This document shows, one piece after another, positions 8,961-17,975 of a stretch of DNA of 64,000 bases. Below the pieces are notes generated by a model. The model saw nothing but the letters and a program-made list of their open reading frames with translations. It searched no databases and was not told the DNA's origin. Source of the DNA: Pseudoxanthomonas sp. z9 (GTDB taxonomy: Bacteria > Pseudomonadota > Gammaproteobacteria > Xanthomonadales > Xanthomonadaceae); assembly GCF_006542425.1 (NCBI RefSeq), contig NZ_VFID01000016.1, forward strand, positions 124,001 through 188,000. The letters run 5' to 3'. The translations under genes and the position numbers were made by a program. The stretch's first letter is position 1. Each line of letters begins with the position of its first letter.

Positions 8961-8982
8961 GGGCGGGCGACGACGCCCGCCC
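8961..8982 (+). terminator. Stem-loop after the second binding-protein gene
   Basis: GGGCGGGCG-ACGA-CGCCCGCCC (8961-8982), without a strong T-run, sits between the binding-protein and ATPase genes. Like the hairpin after the first copy, it could protect upstream mRNA and lower expression of the membrane components. Confidence 0.45.
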
Positions 8983-9056
8983 TGGACCTTCCACATTTTC
9001 ATTCCATATCCAGAGAACACCGGCGCCGCTTGCACGGCGCGGTACAGGGGAACCCG

Positions 9057-10205
9057 ATGGCGGCTGACAACCCACCTCCCGGCAACGGCAAGGACACCGC
9101 GACCGCCAAGGCCGGTGCCGATGCCTACCTGCGCATCGTCGACGTGCGCAAGGAATTCGACGGTTTCGTCGCCGTGGACGACACCAACCTGACCATCCGC
9201 AAGGGTGAGATCTTCGCGCTGCTGGGCGGCTCGGGCAGCGGCAAGTCCACCCTATTGCGTTGCCTGGCCGGTTTCGAGAAACCCACCGCCGGCAAGATCT
9301 ACCTGGACGGACAACTGCTCAACGATCTGCCGCCCTACGAGCGGCCGCTCAACATGATGTTCCAGTCCTACGCGCTGTTCCCGCACATGACCGTGGAGCA
9401 GAACATCGCCTTCGGCCTCAAGCAGGACGGCCTGTCCAGGGAGGCCATCAAGAAGCGGGTCGAGGAGATGCTGGGGCTGGTGCAACTGGGCAAACTGGCC
9501 AGGCGCAAGCCGCACCAGCTCTCCGGCGGCCAGCAGCAGCGCGTGGCACTGGCGCGTTCGCTGGCCAAGGGGCCGAAGCTGCTGCTGCTGGATGAACCGA
9601 TGGGCGCGCTGGACAAGAAACTGCGCTCGCAGATGCAACTGGAGCTGGTCAACATCATCGAGAAATCCGGGGTGACCTGCGTGATGGTCACCCACGACCA
9701 GGAAGAGGCCATGACCATGGCCACCCGCATCGCCCTGATGGACCAGGGCTGGATCCGCCAGGTCGGCACGCCGGATGAAATCTACGAGCAGCCGACCAGC
9801 CGTTTCGCCGCCGAGTTCATCGGCTCGGTCAACCTGATCGACGGCGTGGTGGAGGAGGACGAATCCGACTACGTCACCATCCGCAGCCCGCTGCTGCCGG
9901 TGCCGGTCTACGTGGGCCACGGCATCTCCGGCTTCGAGGGCCAGGAAGTCTCGTTCGCGGTGCGGCCGGAGAAGCTGGGCATCGGCAAGGAAGAGCCGGC
10001 GCAGGAATACAACAAAGCCAAGGGCGTGATCGAGGACATCGCCTATTTCGGCAGCCATTCGGTCTACCACGTGCGCCTGCCGGGCGGCTACAAGTTCATG
10101 GCCAACTTCGCCAACGTGCAGCGCTGGGCCAGCGAAGGCCTCACCTGGAACGACGAGGTCTGGGTGTGGTGGGGCGACAACGACGGGGTGGTGCTGACCT
10201 CATGA
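9057..10205 (+). CDS. spuF: Polyamine ABC transporter ATP-binding protein (SpuF/PotA-PotG type)
   Basis: 382-aa ATPase powering polyamine uptake at the inner face of the cytoplasmic membrane. Walker A GGSGSGKST, signature LSGGQQQR, Walker B LLLLDEPMGALD and the switch histidine MVTHDQEEA are all present, followed by a C-terminal TOBE domain (about residues 295-380). The ATG at 9057 follows AGGGGAACCCG. Its TGA overlaps the ATG of the permease gene (ATGA), so ATPase and permease are translationally coupled. Length agrees with E. coli PotG (377 aa). Confidence 0.95.
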   Translation: MAADNPPPGNGKDTATAKAGADAYLRIVDVRKEFDGFVAVDDTNLTIRKGEIFALLGGSGSGKSTLLRCLAGFEKPTAGKIYLDGQLLNDLPPYERPLNMMFQSYALFPHMTVEQNIAFGLKQDGLSREAIKKRVEEMLGLVQLGKLARRKPHQLSGGQQQRVALARSLAKGPKLLLLDEPMGALDKKLRSQMQLELVNIIEKSGVTCVMVTHDQEEAMTMATRIALMDQGWIRQVGTPDEIYEQPTSRFAAEFIGSVNLIDGVVEEDESDYVTIRSPLLPVPVYVGHGISGFEGQEVSFAVRPEKLGIGKEEPAQEYNKAKGVIEDIAYFGSHSVYHVRLPGGYKFMANFANVQRWASEGLTWNDEVWVWWGDNDGVVLTS

Positions 10206-11116
10206 AACTCCGCGACCTGATCAAGAAAGCCACGCCGGGCCCGCGCTGGGCGGTGATCTCGGTCCCTTACCTGTGGCTGCTGCTGTTCTTCGCCATTCCC
10301 TTCCTGATCGTCCTGAAGATCTCGTTTTCGCGGCTGGCCATCGCCATGCCGCCGTACACGCCGATCCTGGAATACGTGGACGAGGCGCTCTCGCTCAAGC
10401 TCAACCTGGGCAACTACGCGGCGCTGTTCACCGATTCCCAGTACATCCAGGCCTACCTGAGCTCGATCCAGATCGCGGCCATCTCGACCTTCTTCGCGCT
10501 GCTGATCGGCTATCCCATCGCCTACGTGATCGCGCGCCTGCCACCCTCCAGCCGCAACATCGCGATGATGCTGGTGGTGCTGCCGTCGTGGACCTCGTTC
10601 CTGATCCGCATCTACGCCTGGATCGGCATCCTCAAGAACAACGGCCTGCTCAACAACCTGCTGATGAAGCTTGGCATCATCAACGAGCCCTTGCAGATCC
10701 TGTACACGCCGATGGCCGCCTACATCGGCATCGTCTATGCCTACCTGCCGTTCATGGTGCTGCCGCTTTACACCAACCTGGTCAAGCACGACCAGCGCCT
10801 GCTGGAAGCCGCCTATGACCTGGGCGCCAAGCCGTGGAAGGCCTTCTTCACCATCACCCTGCCGCTGTCGCGCGCCGGCATCATCGCCGGCTGCATGCTG
10901 GTGATGATCCCGGCGGTGGGCGAGTTCGTCATCCCCGAACTGCTCGGTGGTCCGGACACGCTGATGATCGGCCGGGTGCTGTGGAACGAGTTCTTCAACA
11001 ACCGCGACTGGCCGGCGGCCTCGGCGGTGGCGATCGTCATGCTGATCCTGCTGATGATCCCGATCCTGATCTTCAACCGGGTGCAGCAGCGCGAGCTGGA
11101 AGGGAGGCTGACATGA
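10202..11116 (+). CDS. spuG: Polyamine ABC transporter permease (SpuG/PotH type)
   Basis: 304-aa inner-membrane permease with about six hydrophobic segments (first near residues 20-40). The ABC inner-membrane coupling motif is EAAYDLGAKPWKAFFTITLPL (about residues 202-222), where the conserved EAA and Gly contact the ATPase. It starts within the stop of spuF and its own TGA overlaps the ATG of spuH. In the family it pairs with the PotI-type subunit to form the translocation pore. Confidence 0.94.
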   Translation: MKLRDLIKKATPGPRWAVISVPYLWLLLFFAIPFLIVLKISFSRLAIAMPPYTPILEYVDEALSLKLNLGNYAALFTDSQYIQAYLSSIQIAAISTFFALLIGYPIAYVIARLPPSSRNIAMMLVVLPSWTSFLIRIYAWIGILKNNGLLNNLLMKLGIINEPLQILYTPMAAYIGIVYAYLPFMVLPLYTNLVKHDQRLLEAAYDLGAKPWKAFFTITLPLSRAGIIAGCMLVMIPAVGEFVIPELLGGPDTLMIGRVLWNEFFNNRDWPAASAVAIVMLILLMIPILIFNRVQQRELEGRLT

Positions 11117-11955
11117 GCCGCCTGCGCCAACGCAGCCTGACCTGGCTGGTGCTGGGTTTCGGCTTCGCCTTCCTGTACCTGCCGATCCTGATCCTGATGG
11201 TCTACTCGTTCAACGAGTCGCGCCTGGCCACGGTCTGGTCGGGATTCTCGGTGAAGTGGTACGGCGAGCTGTTCCGCGACCAGCAGATGCTGCAGGCGGC
11301 CTGGATCAGCCTGAAGATCGCGTTCTGGACCGCCACCGCGGCGATGGTGCTGGGCACCCTGGCGGCGCTGGTGATGACCCGGATGCGGCGCTTCCCCGGC
11401 AAGACCCTGTTCGGCGCGCTGATCACCGCGCCGCTGGTGATGCCGGAGGTGATCATCGGCCTGTCGATCCTGCTGATGCTGGTGTCGATGGGCGGACTGC
11501 TGGGCCTGCCGTCCAAGGGCGTCATCGCGATCTGGATCGCCCACGTCACCCTGACCGTTTCCTTCGTCACCGTGGTGATCTCCTCGCGCCTGTCCGAACT
11601 GGACAAGTCGCTGGAGGAGGCGGCGATGGATCTGGGAGCGAACCGGCTCAAGGTATTCTTCCTGATCACCCTGCCGATCATCGCGCCGGCGCTGGTGTCC
11701 GGCTGGCTGCTCGCGTTCACCCTGTCGCTGGACGACGTGGTGATCGCCAGCTTCGTCGCCGGCCCCAGCTCGACGACCCTGCCGATGAAGGTGTTCTCCT
11801 CGGTGCGCCTGGGCCTGAGTCCCAAGATCAACGCGCTGGCGACGCTGATGATCGCGATCGTCTCGCTCGCGGCGCTGGCCGGTTGGTGGCTGATGTACCG
11901 CGAGGAGAAGCGCCGCCAGCGCGACATGCAGCTGGCGCTGCAGGAAAACGGCTGA
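11113..11955 (+). CDS. spuH: Polyamine ABC transporter permease (SpuH/PotI type)
   Basis: 280-aa second permease with about six membrane segments (first near residues 12-32). The coupling loop is present: EEAAMDLGANRLKVFFLITL, about residues 172-191. It completes a binding protein, ATPase and two-permease importer. The ATG lies in an ATGA overlap with spuG, giving three consecutive coupled genes. A 68-bp gap with GC-rich stem-loops follows before the aldehyde dehydrogenase gene, which may be transcribed from the same promoter. Confidence 0.94.
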   Translation: MSRLRQRSLTWLVLGFGFAFLYLPILILMVYSFNESRLATVWSGFSVKWYGELFRDQQMLQAAWISLKIAFWTATAAMVLGTLAALVMTRMRRFPGKTLFGALITAPLVMPEVIIGLSILLMLVSMGGLLGLPSKGVIAIWIAHVTLTVSFVTVVISSRLSELDKSLEEAAMDLGANRLKVFFLITLPIIAPALVSGWLLAFTLSLDDVVIASFVAGPSSTTLPMKVFSSVRLGLSPKINALATLMIAIVSLAALAGWWLMYREEKRRQRDMQLALQENG

Positions 11956-12023
11956 CCGGGCCCACCCGGCGCTAACGCGGCGGGCGCCAGAATGGGTGCC
12001 TGCCCGAGAACCCAGAGATCGTC

Positions 12024-13385
12024 ATGAAGGTAGACATCGTCAATCCCGCGACCGGCAAGGTCGACCGTTCCCAACCATTGATGGACGCCGCCGCGGTCGA
12101 GGCCGTGCTGGCGGCCTCGCAGCCGGCCTTCCGCGCCTGGTCGGCGCGTCCGCTGGCCGAGCGTGGCGAACTGCTGCGCCGGGTCGGCTCGGAACTGCGC
12201 CGCCGTCGCGACGACACCCAGCGGGTGATGACCGCCGAGATGGGCAAGCTGCGCAAGGAAGCCCTGGCCGAAATCGACAAATGCGCCGGTGCCTGCGACT
12301 ACTACGCCAACCACGCGGCCGATTACCTGAGGGACGAGCCGATCACCACCGATGGCAGCCGCAGCTACGTGCGCTATGAACCCATCGGCTGCGTGTTCGC
12401 GGTGATGCCATGGAACTTCCCGATCTGGCAGGTGTTCCGGTTCCTGGCGCCGGCACTGATGGCGGGCAATGTCGCCGTGCTCAAGCACGCCAGCAATGTG
12501 CCGGGCTGCGCCGACGTCATCGCCGACGCGCTGCATGGCGCGGGTATTCCGGCCGGTGTGTTCGGCGTGCTGCATATCAACAACGATCAGGCCGCCGAGG
12601 TCATCCGGGATCCGCGCATCGCCGCGGTAACCCTGACCGGCAGCGAACGCGCGGGCCGCTCGGTGGCGGGAAACGCCGGCCAGCAGCTCAAGAAGTGCGT
12701 GATGGAGCTGGGCGGCAGCGACGCCTTCGTGGTGCTGGAGGACGCGGATCTGGACAAGACCGTGGCCGGTGCGATCGCGTCCCGTTTCGGCAATGCGGGG
12801 CAGACCTGCATCGCCGCCAAGCGTTTCATCGTGGTCGAGGCGATCGCCGATCGCTTCGTGCAGCGCTTCAGCGAAGCAGCGGCGAAACTGCGCCTGGGCG
12901 ATCCGCAGGACGATGCCACCACGCTGGCGCCGATGGCGCGCCAGGATCTGCGCGCCGAACTGCATCGGCAGGTGCAGGCGAGCATCGCCAGGGGCGCGAA
13001 GGCCCTGCTGGGGTGCGAGCCGGATGCCTCGCATGCCGGCTATCCCGCCTCGATCCTGGATGGGGTGAAGCCCGGCATGCCGGCCTACGAGGAAGAACTG
13101 TTCGGTCCGGTCGCCAGCATCCTGCGCGTGCGCGACGAGGCCGAGGCGGTGCGGGTCGCCAACGACACCACGTTCGGCCTGGGCGGCAGCGTCTGGACCG
13201 GCAATGCCGAGCGTGGCGATCGGGTGGCGCGCCAGTTGCAGGTCGGCGCAGCCTTCGTCAACGCGATCGTGCGCAGCGACGTGCGCCTGCCGTTCGGCGG
13301 CACCAAGCGTTCGGGCTTCGGGCGTGAACTGGCCGAGCACGGCATCCACGAGTTCATGAACATCAAGTCTGTCTACGTGGCCTGA
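12024..13385 (+). CDS. NAD(P)-dependent aldehyde dehydrogenase, succinate semialdehyde dehydrogenase-like
   Basis: 453-aa aldehyde dehydrogenase superfamily protein. The oxyanion and cofactor motif MPWNFPIWQ, general base Glu228 in MELGGSD and nucleophile Cys262 in GQTCIAAKR are intact. The short N-terminus and AEMGKL motif place it with the Sad/GabD2 type of about 455 aa. Directly downstream of the transporter it would oxidise succinate semialdehyde, or 4-aminobutanal from SpuC, closing the route from putrescine to succinate. No GABA transaminase is in the window, so the exact substrate is open. Confidence 0.88.
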   Translation: MKVDIVNPATGKVDRSQPLMDAAAVEAVLAASQPAFRAWSARPLAERGELLRRVGSELRRRRDDTQRVMTAEMGKLRKEALAEIDKCAGACDYYANHAADYLRDEPITTDGSRSYVRYEPIGCVFAVMPWNFPIWQVFRFLAPALMAGNVAVLKHASNVPGCADVIADALHGAGIPAGVFGVLHINNDQAAEVIRDPRIAAVTLTGSERAGRSVAGNAGQQLKKCVMELGGSDAFVVLEDADLDKTVAGAIASRFGNAGQTCIAAKRFIVVEAIADRFVQRFSEAAAKLRLGDPQDDATTLAPMARQDLRAELHRQVQASIARGAKALLGCEPDASHAGYPASILDGVKPGMPAYEEELFGPVASILRVRDEAEAVRVANDTTFGLGGSVWTGNAERGDRVARQLQVGAAFVNAIVRSDVRLPFGGTKRSGFGRELAEHGIHEFMNIKSVYVA

Positions 13386-13632
13386 TCGCCGGCCTCGGTC
13401 AGGAGTGCCCACCACGCCATTGCGCTTTCGATGGGATGGCCGTATCCGCGATGTGAATGGCGCGCTGGTTGGCTGGCGGCCGGCAGGGGCGCCTGCCGGC
13501 ACGCCGTCCGTTCCCGGCTTGCGGCGGTCTGGAAGGGCGGCGGGTCCATGGCTGGAACAGATGGTTACGGGCGCCGCCATTCCGAAACCGGCGCCGCGCT
13601 GCCATCTTCCCGGCATTGCCCAGGAGGTCACC

Positions 13633-14493
13633 ATGAACACCCCCGTCGATATCCATCCCGCCCGTGTCCTGCGCAAGGTGCGCGGTCGCGCGACCTCCGA
13701 TGGCGCCGGCGTCAAGTTGACCCGCGTCATCGGCGGCCCGGATCTGCCGGATCTGGATCCGTTCCTGCTGCTGGACGAATTCGGCACCGATCGCGCCGAG
13801 GACTACATCGCCGGCTTTCCGGAGCACCCGCACCGCGGCTTCGAGACCGTCACCTACATGCTCGACGGGCGCATGCGCCATCGCGACAACCACGGCAACG
13901 AAGGCCTGCTGACGCCGGGCTCGGTGCAGTGGATGACCGCCGGCCGCGGCCTGGTGCATTCGGAGATGCCGGAGCAGGAATCCGGCCGCATGCGCGGCTT
14001 CCAGTTGTGGGTGAACCTGCCGGCGCGCGAGAAGATGACCGAACCGAAGTACCAGGAATTCGCACCGGAACGCATTCCGACCGCCTCGCCTGGACCGGGC
14101 GTGGGCATCAAGGTGATCGCCGGCCGGGTCGGCGACGTGGAAGGTCCGATCTCACAACCGGCCACCGATCCGGTCTACCTCGATATCGCGCTCGACGCCG
14201 GCAAGGCGTGGGATTACGTCCTGCCCGAAGGCCACAACGCGTTCGTGTATGCCTTCGAAGGCGCGTTGACGGTGGGCGAGGGCGAGGAAGCCCGCGCACT
14301 GGAGACCCATGAAATGGCCGTGCTCGGAGGTGGCAATGGCCTCGCGTTGCGCGCCGGCAACCAACCGGCCCGCGCGATTCTGGTCGCCGGTCGCCCGCTG
14401 CGCGAGCCGGTGGTGCGGCATGGTCCGTTCGTGATGAACAGCAAGCAGGAAATCATGCAAGCTTTCGTCGACTTCCAGGAAGGGCGGTTCTGA
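13633..14493 (+). CDS. Pirin family cupin protein
   Basis: 286-aa bicupin. The N-terminal cupin has the metal-binding pattern HPHRGFETVTYMLDG with a later His and Glu (GLVHSEMPEQE), typical of pirins with quercetinase-like or redox-sensor roles. The start at 13633 has a strong AGGAGG (13622-13627) with good spacing. A 247-bp non-coding stretch precedes it and contains a GCCGGCAGG/CCTGCCGGC stem-loop. Pirin functions vary, so only the fold and metal site are certain. A second pirin of equal length lies at 15536-16396 on the other strand. Confidence 0.88.
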   Translation: MNTPVDIHPARVLRKVRGRATSDGAGVKLTRVIGGPDLPDLDPFLLLDEFGTDRAEDYIAGFPEHPHRGFETVTYMLDGRMRHRDNHGNEGLLTPGSVQWMTAGRGLVHSEMPEQESGRMRGFQLWVNLPAREKMTEPKYQEFAPERIPTASPGPGVGIKVIAGRVGDVEGPISQPATDPVYLDIALDAGKAWDYVLPEGHNAFVYAFEGALTVGEGEEARALETHEMAVLGGGNGLALRAGNQPARAILVAGRPLREPVVRHGPFVMNSKQEIMQAFVDFQEGRF

Positions 14494-14513
14494 TCGCATC
14501 CCGAGATGCCGGC

Positions 14514-14628
14514 CTGTGGGAGCGACGTAAGTCGCGAACCGTTTCCGGCATCAAATTCCGAAAGAAAGGAACCGTACGTCCCGCCATCCTGCGACTGATG
14601 GTCATCGCGACTTACGTCGCTCCCACAG
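14514..14628. repeat. REP-type palindrome after pirin
   Basis: Inverted repeat with arms CTGTGGGAGCGACGTAAGTC (from 14514) and GACTTACGTCGCTCCCACAG (to 14628), and a unique loop of about 70 bp. The same arm recurs at 19551, 19720, 19890 and 31526, always between genes. Confidence 0.85.
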
Positions 14629-14694
14629 GGAAGAGATGAAGTGACAAAAAAAGCCGGGCAGTGCCCGGCTTTTCTCGCAACGCATGCGGCGAGG

Positions 14695-15411
14695 TCAGTC
14701 CTTGCCAATCGCCTTGTAGATCACGCCGCCGAGCAGGCCGCCAAGGATCGGCGCCAGCCAGAACAGCCACAGCTGGCTGATCGCGGTCGGGCCGGCGAAC
14801 AGTGCCACGGCGGTGGAGCGGGCCGGATTCACCGAGGTGTTGGTGACCGGGATGCTGATCAGGTGGATCAGGGTCAGGGCCAGCCCAATCGCGATCGGCG
14901 CGAAGCCCGCCGGCGCGCGGCCGTGGGTGGAGCCCATGATGACGATCAGGAAGAACGCGGTCAGCACCACTTCGGTCAGGAACGCCGCTGCCACCGAATA
15001 GCCGCCGGGCGACATCGCCCCATAGCCGTTACTGGCGAATGCGCCGGCCGCATTGGGATCGATCGCGAACCCGCTGGCGCCACTGGCGATCTGCAGCAGG
15101 ATGAAGCCCGCCGCGGCACCGCCCAGGACCTGGGCGACGATGTAGGGCACCAGTTCCTTGATGGAGAAGCGGCCGCCGGCCCACAGGCCGAAACTGACCG
15201 CCGGATTGAAATGGCCGCCGGAGATATGGCCGAACGCATAGGCGCCGGTCAGCACGGTCAGGCCGAACGCCAGGGCGACGCCGAGGAAGCCGATGCCCAG
15301 TGGATTGGCGTCACCGCCGAATTTGGCTGCCAGCACCGCGCTGCCGCAGCCGCCCAGCACCAGCCAGAAAGTACCCAGGAACTCCGCCGCGAGTTTCTTT
15401 CCAAGACTCAT
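14695..15411 (-). CDS. aqpZ: Aquaporin Z
   Basis: 238-aa water channel of the MIP family with six membrane helices and two re-entrant loops. Both NPA motifs are visible: [11 protein letters not shown] (about residues 61-71) and [11 protein letters not shown] (near residue 190). His and Arg of the aromatic/arginine filter are consistent with AqpZ rather than GlpF. The ATG at 15411 ([13 protein letters not shown]) is favoured over upstream in-frame starts because it aligns with E. coli AqpZ (231 aa). It is read away from a 124-bp intergenic region that should hold its promoter. Confidence 0.95.
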   Translation of the reverse strand: MSLGKKLAAEFLGTFWLVLGGCGSAVLAAKFGGDANPLGIGFLGVALAFGLTVLTGAYAFGHISGGHFNPAVSFGLWAGGRFSIKELVPYIVAQVLGGAAAGFILLQIASGASGFAIDPNAAGAFASNGYGAMSPGGYSVAAAFLTEVVLTAFFLIVIMGSTHGRAPAGFAPIAIGLALTLIHLISIPVTNTSVNPARSTAVALFAGPTAISQLWLFWLAPILGGLLGGVIYKAIGKD

Positions 15412-15535
15412 CTGTAATCCCCCAAGGAATGGATGGAACCGTCGTCCGACGGGCCGCACGCGCACGAGGATCGCCCGGGTGCGGCACCAGTATGCCTTGG
15501 GTGACTCAAAAAAGTGTGACAACCATCACTCTTGA

Positions 15536-16396
15536 TTAATGATCGGGCAAGGGAATGAACTCGGTCTCACCGGGCACCTGGCCGAACTTTCCTTCGCGCC
15601 AATCGTCCTTGGCCTGTTCGATCCGCTCCTTCGAACTGGAGACGAAGTTCCACCAGATGTGCCGATGCGCGTCGAGTGGCTCGCCCCCGAGCAGCAGCGC
15701 CTTCACCGGTGTCTTCGCGCGTAGCACCGGCCGGGCGCCGGGATCCAGCACCACCAGGTGCTTGTCGGGAATGTCGGCGCCGTCGAGCTGGGCGTCGCCC
15801 TCCAGCACGTACAGCGCACGCTCGACATGGCCACTGTCAATGGCGTGCTCGGCATCCGCTTCCAGATCCAGCGCCACGTTGAAGGTGTCGGCGAACACCC
15901 GCACCGGTGATTCCTCGCCATAGGCGCGGCCGGCGATCACCCGCAGCCAGGTGCCGTCATGGCGCCGCTGCGGCAAGGTGTCGGCCTTGTGGTGGTGGAA
16001 TTCGGGCGCGACCTCTTCGTAGGCCCTCGGCAGCGCCACCCAGGTCTGCATGCCATGCAGCGGATGCGGATGCGCGCGCACGTCGGCGGGGGTGCGTTCG
16101 GAGTGGGCGATGCCGCGGCCGGCGGTCATCCAGTTGACGTCGCCGGGCAGGATGATCTGCTCCGAACCCAGCGTGTCCTTGTGGTTGATCGCGCCGCTCC
16201 ACAGGAAGGTCACCGTGGCCAGGCCGATGTGCGGATGCGGGCGTACGTCCACACCGCGGCCTTCGTCGAAGGTCGCCGGACCCATGTGGTCCACGAACAC
16301 GAACGGGCCGACGCTGCGCGCCTGCAGGCTGGGCACCGCGCGACGGACCTGGAATCCGCCCAGATCATGGGTGCGGGGGGGAATGATGAGGGTCAT
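15536..16396 (-). CDS. Pirin family protein (second copy)
   Basis: 286-aa bicupin with metal ligands in HPHIGLATVTFLWSG and GIAHSERTPAD. It begins MTLIIPPRTHDLGGF at 16396; the preceding AGGACGCC is a modest ribosome-binding site. It lies upstream of aqpZ on the same strand, 124 bp apart. Sequence differs considerably from the pirin at 13633, so the two are distinct subfamilies rather than a recent duplication. The role (quercetin 2,3-dioxygenase-like or regulatory) is undetermined. Confidence 0.87.
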   Translation of the reverse strand: MTLIIPPRTHDLGGFQVRRAVPSLQARSVGPFVFVDHMGPATFDEGRGVDVRPHPHIGLATVTFLWSGAINHKDTLGSEQIILPGDVNWMTAGRGIAHSERTPADVRAHPHPLHGMQTWVALPRAYEEVAPEFHHHKADTLPQRRHDGTWLRVIAGRAYGEESPVRVFADTFNVALDLEADAEHAIDSGHVERALYVLEGDAQLDGADIPDKHLVVLDPGARPVLRAKTPVKALLLGGEPLDAHRHIWWNFVSSSKERIEQAKDDWREGKFGQVPGETEFIPLPDH

Positions 16397-16519
16397 GGCG
16401 TCCTCCGTGGGTGGCTGCGCGCAGGATGGCACAGCGCCATGACGGGCGCAGGGCCGGCGGCGGCAACGGATTGTTTCCGCGGTGGACGCATCGCCCCGCA
16501 TCCATCCCCGTCGCCCTGC

Positions 16520-17212
16520 CTATCGAGGGGCGAGCGGGACGTCGCCCCGTCGCGACGCCAGCCGGTCGGCCAGGCGCGTGGGTTCCGGCAGGCGGTAGCC
16601 GCGCAGGCACCGCAGCGTCCATTCGAGCGCGCCGGCCATCGAGACGCGGTGGCCGGGCGAGACGATCAGCGGCAGGCAACGCGGCTTGCTGCGCAGCGCC
16701 CAGCCGATCTGTTCGCCGCCGTCGAGCAGCGGCGTGTGGTCGCCGCCGCGATCGCCGGGTGGATCGAAACGGCCGCACAGCGGCTTCTTCGCCACGCCGA
16801 TGCTGGGCAGGCCGGTCGCCACGCCGAAATGCGCGGCGATGCCGAGCCGGCGCGGGTGGGCGATGCCCTGGCCGTCGACCAGCACCAGATCCGGCGCCTG
16901 CCGCAGCATCGCCAGCGCCGCCAGCAGCGCCGGGAGTTCGCGGAAACTGAGCAGGCCCGGCACGTAGGGCATCGAGGTCGGCACGCGCGCGACCTGGGTT
17001 TCGATCGGTTGCAGATCGCGCGCGTCGAGCAGCACCACCGCCGCGCGCGTGGTCGCGCCGCCCTCCTCGAAACCGACATCGAAACCGGCCAGATGGCGTG
17101 GTGGTTCGAAATCGTCGCGCAGGCGGACCTGGCGGGCGAGTTCCTTCTGCAGCAGGCGGGCGTGGCGGGCGCTGCCGTCCCACGCGCCGAACACGGGGGG
17201 CGCGTCGTTCAT
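16520..17212 (-). CDS. nfi: Endonuclease V (deoxyinosine 3' endonuclease)
   Basis: 230-aa DNA repair nuclease that nicks the second phosphodiester 3' of deoxyinosine. The metal-binding Asp is in [11 protein letters not shown], and [12 protein letters not shown] and [16 protein letters not shown] are family hallmarks. Length matches E. coli Nfi (223 aa). It is a single gene between the pirin and the histidine phosphatase, with short gaps and no obvious functional link. Confidence 0.93.
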   Translation of the reverse strand: MNDAPPVFGAWDGSARHARLLQKELARQVRLRDDFEPPRHLAGFDVGFEEGGATTRAAVVLLDARDLQPIETQVARVPTSMPYVPGLLSFRELPALLAALAMLRQAPDLVLVDGQGIAHPRRLGIAAHFGVATGLPSIGVAKKPLCGRFDPPGDRGGDHTPLLDGGEQIGWALRSKPRCLPLIVSPGHRVSMAGALEWTLRCLRGYRLPEPTRLADRLASRRGDVPLAPR

Positions 17213-17265
17213 CGGCGCAGGTTAACCGATGCCGCCGGTACGCTCCGTGCACACGGCGTGCGCGG

Positions 17266-17787
17266 TCAGTAGCGCGTAATCTCCACCCGCACGCGGCCGT
17301 CGGCGCCGACGTGGATGCGGGTCAGGCGGTCGTACTCGGTCTCCGGCATCGGCGTGGCCGGCTGGCCGGACAGGGCGGCCACCAGGTCCGGCACGGTATT
17401 GCTGTGGCCGACGATCAGCACCGTGCCGTGATCGTGGTCGCGGCGCCAGCGGGCGGCGCTTTCGGCGGCGGGGCCGCGCGAGAAGTAGGTGTCGACGGGA
17501 ATGTGCCGGCGATCCGCGGTGGGCTGGGCGGTCTGGCGGGTACGTTTGAACTCGGTCGCGTAGATCGCGACCACCGGCGCGTCGGCCAGGACTTCGGCCA
17601 GCCGCTGCGCGCGGCGCAGGCCGGCCTCCGACAACTGCGGGTCTTCCGGGTCGTCGGTGGCCTTCTCGGCGTGCCGGACCACCACGAAGGTGGCGCCATC
17701 TGCCGACGGCGTGCTGGCGCAGCCGGACAGGGCCAGCGCGGCCGCGACGAACAGAAGGCACAGGAAACGGTTCAGCGAGGTCGTCAT
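17266..17787 (-). CDS. Histidine phosphatase family lipoprotein
   Basis: 173-aa branch-1 histidine phosphatase. The catalytic RHAEK motif follows a lipoprotein signal (LALSGC, Cys at about residue 23), so it is probably attached to the outer or inner membrane facing the periplasm. The second catalytic His is in VGHSNTVPDL. The start at 17787 (MTTSLNRFLC) is preferred to a longer reading because it gives a clean signal peptide and AGGAGTTTTCC upstream. Substrate unknown. Confidence 0.85.
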   Translation of the reverse strand: MTTSLNRFLCLLFVAAALALSGCASTPSADGATFVVVRHAEKATDDPEDPQLSEAGLRRAQRLAEVLADAPVVAIYATEFKRTRQTAQPTADRRHIPVDTYFSRGPAAESAARWRRDHDHGTVLIVGHSNTVPDLVAALSGQPATPMPETEYDRLTRIHVGADGRVRVEITRY

Positions 17788-17975
17788 GGAAAACTCCTGC
17801 GAGGGCGCGCGCAGCATATCGCAGGCCTGCCGGCGGGCGATCCGCGCGGCGGCCATCGTCCGTCGCGTCGGTGCGGAAACGAACCGGCGAACAAGGGCCG
17901 ACGGGAACGTGGGGCACGAACACACCCGTCAGGACCCACCCGGTAGAATCGGCGCATGTCCCCGAGGAGCCCACG

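Noticed and set aside
11202-13787. 861-codon minus-strand frame opposite spuH and the aldehyde dehydrogenase
   Set aside because: No domain features; the plus-strand genes are intact and well supported.
15412-15535. Promoter for aqpZ
   Set aside because: TTGTCA and TTGAGT hexamers are present on the minus strand, but no -10 at acceptable spacing, so none is annotated.
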